From the NCBI GenBank assembly GCA_014378085.1, contig JACMOJ010000076.1, positions 1 through 6,218 on the forward strand: DNA of 6,218 nucleotides. The letters run 5' to 3'. The notes under the pieces were generated by a model. It did not search any database and was not told where the DNA came from. It saw only the letters and a program-made list of their open reading frames with translations. The position numbers and the translations under genes are program-made. Origin of the DNA: Burkholderiales bacterium (lineage in GTDB: Bacteria; Pseudomonadota; Gammaproteobacteria; Burkholderiales; Usitatibacteraceae). Positions 1 to 5,407 of the stretch are shown here, one piece after another (position 1 is the first letter of the stretch; each line of letters starts with the position of its first letter).

Positions 1-65
1 ATACTGAAATGATCGAGTATTGCGTCAAATAAGCGACCTGGTTCATAAACGACAGTGCTAGACAT
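1..65 (-). CDS. N-terminal fragment of a small protein, continues beyond window
   Basis: Only 21 codons are visible, starting with ATG at 65-63 and reading MSSTVVYEPGRLFDAILDHFS. A purine-rich GAAAG lies 5 bases before the ATG, which supports the start. An AT-rich stretch with a TATAAT hexamer (141-146) lies upstream. From memory, the opening Y-E-P-G-R-L-x-D resembles short phage- or regulator-associated proteins common in Burkholderiales, some with a Cro-like helix-turn-helix further along. That part is outside the window, so the function is not established. The gene lies immediately beside the left end of the IS200/IS605 element and reads away from it. Confidence 0.5.
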   Translation of the reverse strand, partial: MSSTVVYEPGRLFDAILDHFS

Positions 66-140
66 TGTTACTTTCAAAATCCTTCCGACCAATCATTTTT
101 AGCCCTCAACCTTTTAATGTCATTTTGTCTATTTGTTGAT

Positions 141-146
141 ATTATA
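141..146 (-). promoter_or_regulatory. Candidate -10 box for the left-edge gene
   Basis: The minus strand reads TATAAT here, inside a very AT-rich stretch (about 120-160), some 75 bases before the ATG at 65. No good -35 box is visible at 16-18 bases; the next bases upstream reach the presumed IS boundary near 160. The insertion may therefore have replaced the original -35 region. This is suggestive only. Confidence 0.3.
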
Positions 147-179
147 ATAATTAATTGAGCAAATGTGCTGCGCATCCTC

Positions 180-205
180 CGACTATAGCGCGCAGCGCTT
201 AGTCG
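180..205 (+). repeat. Left-end hairpin (IP-L) of the IS605-type element
   Basis: This is an imperfect palindrome. CGACTA (180-185) pairs with TAGTCG (200-205), and AGCGC (187-191) pairs with GCGCT (195-199) around a GCA loop, leaving the T at 186 unpaired. A single extrahelical T in a short hairpin is what Y1 TnpA enzymes of this family recognise in single-stranded ends. It lies 19 bases beyond the tnpA stop codon, and all 11 base pairs are intact. Confidence 0.8.
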
Positions 206-224
206 CGAGTCAGCAGCGCGGTCT

Positions 225-640
225 TCATGTCGGTGGGCTTTCTTGATCCTGAATATAAGCCAGCAGCGCATCGATGCTGGCATGGCCGCCGGCTGTGACG
301 ACGCCATAGGCGTTGTTCCAGAAACGGACTTTCCAAAAGTAGTTGGCGAGGTGATCGGCAAACTCCTTGCGGATCAGGCGCGAACTCACTGTTTTCAGAT
401 TGCCGATCATGCGGGCCAGGTTCATCGATGGCTGGGCGTCGATGAGCAAATGAACATAATCAGACTCGCCATTGAATTCAACCAGTTCGCAGCGCCAAGA
501 CCGGCAACAGTCGGTGAAGATGTCGCGCAGCCGTGCAAGCATCGCCGCATTGATGCAGCGGTTGCGGTATTTAATCGTCAGAATGACGTGATAGTGCAGG
601 CGAAAGCCGTATGGTTGTTGGTTTTCAAAGCGTTTGACAT
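225..640 (-). pseudogene. tnpA: IS200/IS605 Y1 transposase TnpA, frameshifted near its start
   Basis: TnpA is the single-strand-specific HUH transposase that cuts and joins the hairpin ends of its element. The frame open to the stop at 225-227 gives a typical core: a first strand HYHVILTIKYR (about 567-599), D-Y-V-H-L-L-I (the HUH site), the stretch NLKTVSSRLIRKEF, YFWKVRFW, and near the C-terminus A-Y-I-Q-D-Q with the expected catalytic Tyr and a Gln four residues later. That frame has no ATG, GTG or TTG before 542, and starting there would lose the first strand. An ATG at 640-638 is one base out of phase. Adding one A to the AAA at 633-635 gives MSKRFENQ and a 138-residue protein of normal length. 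The first HUH His is Tyr (TAT). Family assignment is firm. Loss of function is inferred, and a sequencing error in the A-run is possible. Confidence 0.8.
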
Positions 641-685
641 GATGTTGCTCAAGGTAGATTTAAACCGCATATTTATACTGATTGT

Positions 686-2056
686 ATGGGAAGCAAACTC
701 ATCCGCTCTGAAGCACATCAACTGTCGGCGTCGCCTGACGTGCAGGCAGATGTGGCACGCACCATCAAGTTTTATCGTGCAGCGGTGCGGGCATTGTCGA
801 CGGTGATTCAGACGCACTGGTCGGCTATCGCCAATGCTCCCAGCAAGTGCTTTGCCATCGAAAGCCTGTTTCATCCCACGGCCAAACGCCCGGTCGTGCG
901 CTATGCGATCCTCAGTCGCAAATTGGGCAAGATGCCGAGCTACCTGCGCCGCGCCGCCATTGAAGCGGCTTACGGCGCCGTCAGTTCGTACCTGTCCAAC
1001 TACAGCAACTGGCTCGATGACACGGAACGTGAGCGCGGATCGCGGCCGCCGCGTCTGGGCATCAACAACGTCAATCCGCCGCTCTACGGCGGCAACATGA
1101 TCCTCATTGACGACCACTGGTGATCCGTCAAGATCAAACTACTTGGCGCCGACGGCATCTGGACGTTCTCGCACGCGTTGACAGTGCGCGGCAGGATGAA
1201 GCGGGAGAATGCGAAGAAAGTCCTTTGTCCGAGTCTGATTTTGCGAGGCAAGAAAGTCGTACTGTCGTGCCCGGTAGAACTCAGGCGCACGGCATGCATG
1301 AAGAACAAACACATCGATCGGGTCTGCTCCGTCGATGTGGGCATTAACACGGCGGCTACGGCCGCGATTGTCGATACAACTGGCACGGTGATAGCCCGGA
1401 AATTTTTCGATTCTGGCAGGCACAACGACCAGCGCGACAATCTGCATATGCACATCGCAGCAAAACAGAAAGCAAGCCATGGCGGCATTGGCAGACGTCT
1501 TGGCGCAGGCTTTTGCAAAACACTGTACCGGCGCATTGCCGGCATCAGCCTCGACTGTGCCCGGTCGATGGCGTCGGAACTGATCGCGTTTGCGCTCAAG
1601 CACGGCGCCCACGCACTGGCGGTCGAAGATCTGAAGGGCTGGAAGCCCAAAGGGCGCGGCAAGACGCAGCGCAAGCGATTTCATCGCTTCCAGCACCGCA
1701 TGCTGGTCAAGTATCTGACCTTCCGGTGCGAAGAACTGGGTATCCGGTTGATGTCCGTGTTCGCACGCGGCACATCGTACTTCGCTTACGACGGCTCCGG
1801 ACCGGTCAAGCGGGATAAGACTAATGCGACGCAAGCGACGTTCAGTAATGGCAGGCGTTATAACGCCGACTTGAACGGCGCCTACAACATCGCGGCGCGT
1901 GCGCTAGCGCTGTTGCTCAAGATACCCGATGTCAAGGTAAAAGGGACTGAAAGCAGTCCTGAACGAACCGACAAAAGTTTCGGGCGTTCATCGAGAATTC
2001 CGACCGTGCTCGCACACGTATGGGCATTTCATGCCCGTAAGTGTGCTGTGGCATGA
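686..2056 (+). pseudogene. tnpB: TnpB-like RNA-guided nuclease, interrupted by in-frame TGA
   Basis: TnpB proteins are RuvC nucleases guided by an RNA made from the right end of their element, and are ancestral to Cas12. The frame from ATG 686 runs 145 codons (MGSKLIRSEAHQL..., the N-terminal wedge/REC-like part), meets TGA at 1121-1123, then stays open in the same frame to 2056. The conceptual length is 456 residues, in the family range. RuvC residues are present: Asp217 in SVDVGINTA, Glu314 in AVEDLKGW, Asp395 in NADLNGAYN. The zinc-finger CxxC pairs usual before the last Asp are absent; this stretch reads FAYDGSGPVKRDK, as I recall for one TnpB subgroup. Restarts at TTG 1178 or ATG 1196 lack a good ribosome site and would omit the N-terminal domain. 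The last roughly 40 codons look shaped by RNA structure. It diverges from tnpA with 45 bases between starts. Confidence 0.85.
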
Positions 2057-2142
2057 CACTCGTGACTGAGATAGTCTGACGCGCCATGAGCGTGCCTTAG
2101 ATGCCCCGACTATAGCGCGCAGCGTTTAGTCGCGGGAGAATT
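1943..2142 (+). ncRNA. Putative omega RNA (reRNA) scaffold at the tnpB 3' end
   Basis: Three hairpins follow each other after the last RuvC Asp codon. The first is GGACTG/CAGTCC with an AAAG loop (1944-1959). The second is GAACG-CCGA pairing with TCGG-CGTTC (1961-1989). The third is a long stem, GCACAC-GTAT-GGGCAT with a TTC loop and ATGCCC-GTAA-GTGTGC (2012-2046), which pairs almost throughout with one G-A mismatch. A smaller GACT/AGTC hairpin (2064-2076) and the right-end hairpin follow. In characterised IS605 elements the guide RNA comes from this place, overlapping the tnpB 3' end and running across the right end so that flanking DNA supplies the guide. The guide here would begin near 2143. 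The 5' end of the RNA is not known; 1943 is simply where the structure starts. Confidence 0.5.
2107..2132 (+). repeat. Right-end hairpin (IP-R) of the IS605-type element
   Basis: This is a direct-orientation copy of the left hairpin. CGACTA (2107-2112) pairs with TAGTCG (2127-2132), AGCGC (2114-2118) pairs with GCGTT (2122-2126), and the T at 2113 is unpaired. The one difference from the left copy (T at 2125 instead of C) leaves a G-T pair on the plus strand but an A-C mismatch on the minus strand. This fits the plus strand being the one that folds and is transferred. Confidence 0.8.
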
Positions 2143-2526
2143 CACCAAGATACCTTCGTCGGTAATTTCCAAAACGACGACGCCGACGATACGGTCTGCG
2201 ACGACCAATACCGATACCTGACTCGTTTCGATTACCTCACTGTAGTCGTCGAGCATTGGGTTCGGTTTCATGCCAAGCGATGAAACATATCCTTTATAGG
2301 CTAACTGAACGCATGCCAAAATATGAAGTGCATCGGACTGCATAGCCGCCCGGATAACGCTTTTTGGAACAAGCATATTCATCAGATTTGTAGTGTTGAA
2401 AATGGATCGTAAAGTGATGAAGAAGTCTTTCTCATTCATGACCTCCCATTCCGGTGAGTAATAAACGACTCGATTGCCGGTATTACGATTTTTATCGGCG
2501 ATGATCTCGCTGCGCATCATCCGCAT
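2110..2526 (-). pseudogene. GNAT-family N-acetyltransferase, truncated by the IS right end
   Basis: GNAT enzymes move an acetyl group from acetyl-CoA to an amine. From about residue 56 the protein reads IRAAMQSDALHIL, then AYKGYVSSLGMKPNPM, then VLVVADRIVGVVVLE and DEGILV. This is the usual GNAT order up to the fourth strand. The next segment should be motif A, with the Q/R-x-x-G-x-G/A loop that binds acetyl-CoA. Instead the frame enters the IS right end near 2142 and adds about ten foreign codons through the hairpin before a stop at 2110. Roughly 60-70 residues are missing, so it should be inactive. The start is uncertain: ATG 2526 is furthest upstream, ATG 2439 has GGGAGG but only 2 bases away, and ATG 2382 best fits the family's normal N-terminus. 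The first 50 residues match nothing I know. The substrate is unknown. Confidence 0.65.
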
Positions 2527-2561
2527 GAGTGGTCTACCGTGCTATTGCGTGGCGCGCTTAA

Positions 2562-2567
2562 ATTATA
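2562..2567 (-). promoter_or_regulatory. Candidate -10 box for the truncated acetyltransferase gene
   Basis: The minus strand reads TATAAT preceded directly by TG, in an otherwise GC-richer spacer between divergent genes (2527-2627). Transcription would start about 30 bases before ATG 2526. No good -35 box is visible at 16-18 bases. The plus strand in the same AT patch (TTATACAA) could hold a weak -10 for the 2628 gene, but I could not find a matching -35. Confidence 0.35.
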
Positions 2568-2627
2568 CAATTCGCGCTGTTGCATAATTGCGTTGCCACT
2601 TCGACTCTCACAAAGGCAACCTACATC

Positions 2628-3119
2628 ATGACAATCAAGCGCATTGATTTTATGCATCAAGTTGATCAGGCAAAGCTGCAAGGCAGTCCGCACATGGCAC
2701 TGTTGACGCTGGCCTTGCCTAGCAACCATCACGAACCGCTGAACGCTGCGTTCGGCCTGTGTTGCCGCATTCGCCTAGATGATGACGAATATGGCGATAG
2801 CGTATCTGCCATGTATGACGACCTGTTCAATCAGGCTGACGCCGCCAATACGATCGGCTTTTTGCATCAGCTAGAACTGAACCCGACCATCAATACCCTG
2901 ATCGTCCAAGGTGACGCCGATCGTGCCATGACCGCCGCCGTCGCCAAGTTCGCCTGTAACTTCTTCGGCGCACGATTTTTTGTGCAGCGCCGCCTCGGTG
3001 ATATCGACATGCGGGTGATGACCTTGCTGACACAGGCCGCCAATCGCAACAGGCCGGCGCCTGCATCATGGTTGCCGACTTTCCCCGTCATCTCGCCTTC
3101 ACCCCACACTCGAGCCTAA
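2628..3119 (+). CDS. Unrecognised 163-residue protein, first gene of a coupled pair
   Basis: I do not recognise this protein. ATG 2628 is preferred over the upstream TTG at 2580 because an AAGG lies 11 bases before it, the normal codon pattern begins there, and the -10-like AT patch would then leave room for a leader. The product has no signal peptide or obvious membrane segment. It has an acidic patch (RLDDDEYGDS, about residues 46-55) and a helix-rich middle (SAMYDDLFNQADAANTIGFLHQLEL). A stretch around NTLIVQGDADRAMTAAVAKFACNFFGARFFVQRRLGD has alternating hydrophobic and basic character, and the tail is rich in Pro (about 143-160). It is probably a soluble cytoplasmic protein. It ends 3 bases before the next gene, so the two are likely translated together. 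It starts divergently from the broken acetyltransferase gene. Confidence 0.6.
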   Translation: MTIKRIDFMHQVDQAKLQGSPHMALLTLALPSNHHEPLNAAFGLCCRIRLDDDEYGDSVSAMYDDLFNQADAANTIGFLHQLELNPTINTLIVQGDADRAMTAAVAKFACNFFGARFFVQRRLGDIDMRVMTLLTQAANRNRPAPASWLPTFPVISPSPHTRA

Positions 3120-3122
3120 GAA

Positions 3123-3524
3123 ATGTACCTCCCGTCCGTTTTGCCCCTTCACATCGGCCCGCGCGCATTCGACACGCTTGCCTTGCGCACGCGCCCGTAT
3201 GCGCAATGCCAGACGATGCATGAACGCGCCGTGTTGCACGCCGTCCTTCAAGTCGAAAACCTGAGTGCCGCGCTCGCCCTCCATAACGTCGTGGCCCACC
3301 TGTGGAAATGGATCGTTGATTTTGCCTATACCTATAGCCTGCGCATCCAATATGAGAACTCCTTGGTTGACCTGATGGCCATCCTGGCATTGGATCCGCG
3401 TTACGCCCAAGCGCTCTACAGCATTCTGGCGGGAAGCGTCACGAACCACACAATGTCAACCGCGTGCGCCAAGAAGATCCTGCGACGCGTACGACGTACT
3501 TCGTACCATTTTTCGGCTTCATGA
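3123..3524 (+). CDS. Unrecognised 133-residue helical protein, second gene of the pair
   Basis: The function is not recognised. The ATG follows the preceding stop codon by three bases and has no clear ribosome binding site of its own, which suggests coupled translation with the 2628 gene and a shared role. The protein looks mainly helical from residue 30 to 110. It contains a His/Trp-rich stretch (ALALHNVVAHLWKWIVDFAYTYSLRIQYE) that is hydrophobic but broken by charges, so I do not call it a membrane segment. The C-terminus is basic (AKKILRRVRRTSYHFSAS), compatible with nucleic-acid or membrane-surface contact. A GTACGA/TCGTAC inverted repeat (3489-3506) lies inside the last codons. Its stop overlaps the ATG of a small ORF (ATGA, 3521-3524). 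Confidence 0.55.
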   Translation: MYLPSVLPLHIGPRAFDTLALRTRPYAQCQTMHERAVLHAVLQVENLSAALALHNVVAHLWKWIVDFAYTYSLRIQYENSLVDLMAILALDPRYAQALYSILAGSVTNHTMSTACAKKILRRVRRTSYHFSAS

Positions 3525-3655
3525 CGATCGTGTCGATTGCTTTGACCGCAGGCGCGCCCTTTGGGTGCGTTGGCGCGAAAAATACCACCGTTCTTTTCCC
3601 AAGGGGCCGCTTGACCGGCGCAAACGGTTATAGCGGCCGATGGCTGTGCAGTTAG
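3521..3655 (+). CDS. Possible 44-residue ORF overlapping the gene pair
   Basis: An ATGA overlap with the previous stop gives an ORF reading MTIVSIALTAGAPFG... to GYSGRWLCS. The overlap arrangement is typical of coupled genes and is the only positive evidence. The second half falls on a strong hairpin (3605-3638), so the sequence may serve RNA or DNA structure rather than protein. No family is recognised, and the chance that this is not a gene is considerable. Confidence 0.2.
   Translation: MTIVSIALTAGAPFGCVGAKNTTVLFPRGRLTGANGYSGRWLCS
3605..3638. repeat. Strong imperfect palindrome with a single bulged T
   Basis: GGCCGCT (3605-3611) pairs with AGCGGCC (3632-3638), and TGACCG (3612-3617) pairs with CGGTTA (3625-3630, one G-T pair) around a 7-base loop GCGCAAA, leaving T 3631 unpaired. 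This makes 13 base pairs in all. It lies after the plus-strand gene pair and before the end of the convergent minus-strand gene. No T-run follows on either strand, so it is not a standard intrinsic terminator. It could stall transcription with Rho, protect an mRNA 3' end, or be a REP-like palindrome. Only one copy is present in the window. Confidence 0.5.
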
Positions 3656-3663
3656 TCTGCGCA

Positions 3664-3679
3664 ACCGATCAAGATCGGT
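3664..3679. terminator. Short hairpin between convergent genes, weak terminator candidate
   Basis: ACCGATC (3664-3670) and GATCGGT (3673-3679) are perfect complements separated by AA. The hairpin sits 15 bases past the stop of the minus-strand 3695 gene and downstream of the plus-strand genes, where a two-way terminator would be useful. Neither strand has a T-run after it, so the call is weak. Confidence 0.25.
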
Positions 3680-3694
3680 AAAGCGACTCTGATG

Positions 3695-4063
3695 TTACTG
3701 AACGTTAGCCGCCGATTCCCGGCCGTACTCCGCACCACCATCCGCAAAAATACGAAATTTTAAGTCCGAGGTGATGAAAGTGTCTGCGGTTAGCCCGCAA
3801 TAGATTGACTCATATAACCATGTAAACATCACTGCGTTACAAACTCGTGCGCTGACTACTTCCTCGGGCAATTGATCTTGTATCGCCTCTCCTAATTCGA
3901 TACAGGATACCGCAATGAACTGCCTTGATTTTTCAGCGCCCAGTTTGAGTACCAACGCTTCGGCTTTTTCGGAGACAACCATCAATTTTAATGCATCCAT
4001 ATCTGCTATCTGTTTGCAAATTACCTTTCGTGATTTATCCAGTAACTGTATATCTATAATCAT
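3695..4063 (-). CDS. Unrecognised 122-residue protein behind the binding-protein gene
   Basis: The ATG at 4063 has a good ribosome site (AAGGAAAG, about 6 bases away), so this looks like a real gene. The product (MIIDIQLLDKSRKVICKQIADMDAL...) has no signal peptide. It alternates short hydrophobic runs with charged residues, as in a small alpha/beta soluble protein, and has four scattered Cys. I do not recognise a family. It starts 53 bases after the stop of the LivK-like gene on the same strand with no terminator seen between, so co-transcription is likely. A functional link to that transporter component is a guess. Its base composition is more AT-rich than the plus-strand pair next to it, which suggests a separate origin. 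Confidence 0.6.
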   Translation of the reverse strand: MIIDIQLLDKSRKVICKQIADMDALKLMVVSEKAEALVLKLGAEKSRQFIAVSCIELGEAIQDQLPEEVVSARVCNAVMFTWLYESIYCGLTADTFITSDLKFRIFADGGAEYGRESAANVQ

Positions 4064-4116
4064 TGATGCTTTCCTTCACAAATCAATCGTAATTTCGATA
4101 CCAACTGGTTTTCCGA

Positions 4117-5331
4117 TTACTTTGCTTTCAAGCGCAATAGAGAGCCGCGTCGTTCATCATCGACGTATGCATAGTCGACGCGTCCTTCCTTGATCTTTCC
4201 CATGACGAGCATATTTGTCGTGATCGCATCATGATCGGTTGCAGAGAACGGTTTGTTGTAGCTGGTGATCGCGCCCTGGTACCGGATTTTGAGGTTTTCC
4301 AGCGCTTCCTTGATTTTTACGCCATCGGTCGTGCGAGCTTGGCGGATTGCCTTATACAACAGATGCATCCCGTCATAGCCTTGCGCGGCACTCATCGGCG
4401 ACGGAATCTCTGACTGCTTGAACGACCGGTTGTAAGCCAGCAAAAAACTGTTTTTAGCCGCGGACCCCATTTCCTGAATGAATGTCTGCGGCATGATCGC
4501 TCCTTCACCGGACGAACCCGCGCCATCGATAAACGTGCGCATCGAGAACGCCCAGCTTCCAAGCATCGGCACCCGCCATTTCAGTGCTGCCTTGTTTTTT
4601 GCAATCGCTGCCAGCTCGGGACCGATTCCCCAAACCACGATCGCTTGGGCACCTGCATCCCTGGCACTGCGCAGCTGTGCTGTCATGTCCGTATCGCCAA
4701 GATTGAAGCGACCTGCATCAACCAGTGAAATCCCGGCGCTCTTGGCTTTCTGGATCGACGCCGCCAAGCCGGCATCGCCGTATGCGGTCGAGTCAGCCAG
4801 AATGGCAACCTGCGTTAACTGCCCGCGCGCAATGTCACTCATCAGTACCGTCGCCTCCAGATCGAGGGTCGGGGCGACACGGAAAATGAAGTTCTGGGGG
4901 GCCGCCGGCGGCGCGAATGTTTTTGTCAGCGATGTACCGGTCGATACTGCGATGACCAGCGGTATGCGTGCTTTCTGATACGCGCCGATCGACGCAAGGC
5001 CTACACCGGTATTGACGATGCCGATCGTCGCCACCACTTTATTCTCCGTCAGTTCCTTCGCAACACGGGCACCCACATCGACTTTTGCTTCATCATCGCG
5101 CTCAATCAACTCGATCAATTTGCCGTTGACGCCACCGATGCTATTGATTTCTTCTACCGCCAGCCGAATACCGTTGCGCATGCTTTCACCCATCGGTTTC
5201 GAGCCCCCTGTAAACGGCCCCGACACTCCAATTTTGATCGTCTCCGGTACCGCCGCTTGGCTCTGCACGTTTGCTACCGTCAAACCCAGCGCCAGCATCA
5301 GCGCGGTGATGCGAAATGACTTGATGATCAT
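4117..5331 (-). CDS. Periplasmic branched-chain amino acid-type (LivK-like) ABC substrate-binding protein
   Basis: This is the extracytoplasmic ligand-capturing part of an ABC importer of the hydrophobic amino acid/amide type (type I fold, Peripla_BP_6). ATG 5331 is chosen because GAGGAG lies 6 bases before it and a clean signal peptide follows: a Lys/Arg start, the hydrophobic run ITALMLALGLTVA, and a likely cut after SQA at residue 26. The mature part starts ETIKIGVSGPFTGGSKPMGESMRNGIRLAVEEIN, the family opening. Ligand-pocket loops are expected around NTGVGLAS (107-114) and AVSTGTS (128-134). The late GYDGMHLLYKAIRQA and C-terminal NMLVMGKIKEGR stretches also fit. The 404 residues are a normal length. 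No permease or ATPase genes (livHMGF) are visible, so it is orphan here or part of a cluster outside. Ligand specificity cannot be read from sequence; amides, aromatic acids or amino acids are all possible. Confidence 0.9.
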   Translation of the reverse strand: MIIKSFRITALMLALGLTVANVQSQAAVPETIKIGVSGPFTGGSKPMGESMRNGIRLAVEEINSIGGVNGKLIELIERDDEAKVDVGARVAKELTENKVVATIGIVNTGVGLASIGAYQKARIPLVIAVSTGTSLTKTFAPPAAPQNFIFRVAPTLDLEATVLMSDIARGQLTQVAILADSTAYGDAGLAASIQKAKSAGISLVDAGRFNLGDTDMTAQLRSARDAGAQAIVVWGIGPELAAIAKNKAALKWRVPMLGSWAFSMRTFIDGAGSSGEGAIMPQTFIQEMGSAAKNSFLLAYNRSFKQSEIPSPMSAAQGYDGMHLLYKAIRQARTTDGVKIKEALENLKIRYQGAITSYNKPFSATDHDAITTNMLVMGKIKEGRVDYAYVDDERRGSLLRLKAK

Positions 5332-5407
5332 AATTATCTCCTCAATTAATCGAGCTGCTTTTCCAACCACTATCACTTGTTCGTGACTGCCATTTTTTAT
5401 TAACTCA

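Larger units (their letters stand above)
161..2142 (+). mobile_element. IS200/IS605-family element, divergent tnpA/tnpB, decayed
   Basis: The element is defined by a tnpA-like Y1 transposase gene on the minus strand, a tnpB-like RuvC nuclease gene on the plus strand, and two near-identical 28-base direct copies of an imperfect palindrome just outside the genes (180-207 and 2107-2134, one difference). Divergent genes with subterminal hairpins instead of terminal inverted repeats are the hallmark of the IS605 group. The exact ends are inferred. I applied the spacing I recall from IS608, with cleavage about 19 bases before the left hairpin and about 10 bases after the right one, giving 161 and 2142, each uncertain by several bases. 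No target duplication is expected for this family. Both genes carry disabling changes, so the copy is probably not autonomous. Confidence 0.8.

Noticed and set aside
74..361. Minus-strand frame of 95 codons ending just before the left-edge gene
   Set aside because: It overlaps tnpA in another frame and crosses the left hairpin. Only its last 28 codons lie outside the element, and they are AT-rich promoter-like DNA. Its possible in-frame join to the GNAT gene is given as a finding instead.
243..806. Plus-strand open frame of 187 codons opposite tnpA
   Set aside because: It runs antisense through the recognisable TnpA and its peptide has no family character; it is a shadow of the real frame.
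1139..1834. Minus-strand open frames of up to 231 codons opposite tnpB
   Set aside because: They are antisense to the RuvC-coding part, rich in Arg, Cys and Pro as shadows of GC-biased codons usually are, and have no ribosome site.
3088..3449. Minus-strand open frames of 100 and 116 codons opposite the second unknown gene
   Set aside because: The plus-strand frame has tight coupling to the gene before it and a more natural amino acid mix; the minus-strand frames lack ribosome sites.
3489..3506. GTACGA/TCGTAC inverted repeat as an operator
   Set aside because: It lies inside the coding end of a gene, has only six pairs and is far from any promoter.
3551..3577. GGCGCGCC palindrome and CGCGCC/GGCGCG repeat as a terminator
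   Set aside because: Short GC-rich complementarity without a T-run is expected by chance in this composition.
4478..5386. Plus-strand open frames of 166 and 124 codons opposite the LivK-like gene
   Set aside because: They are antisense to a clearly identified secreted binding protein and are Ser/Ala/Pro-rich shadows.
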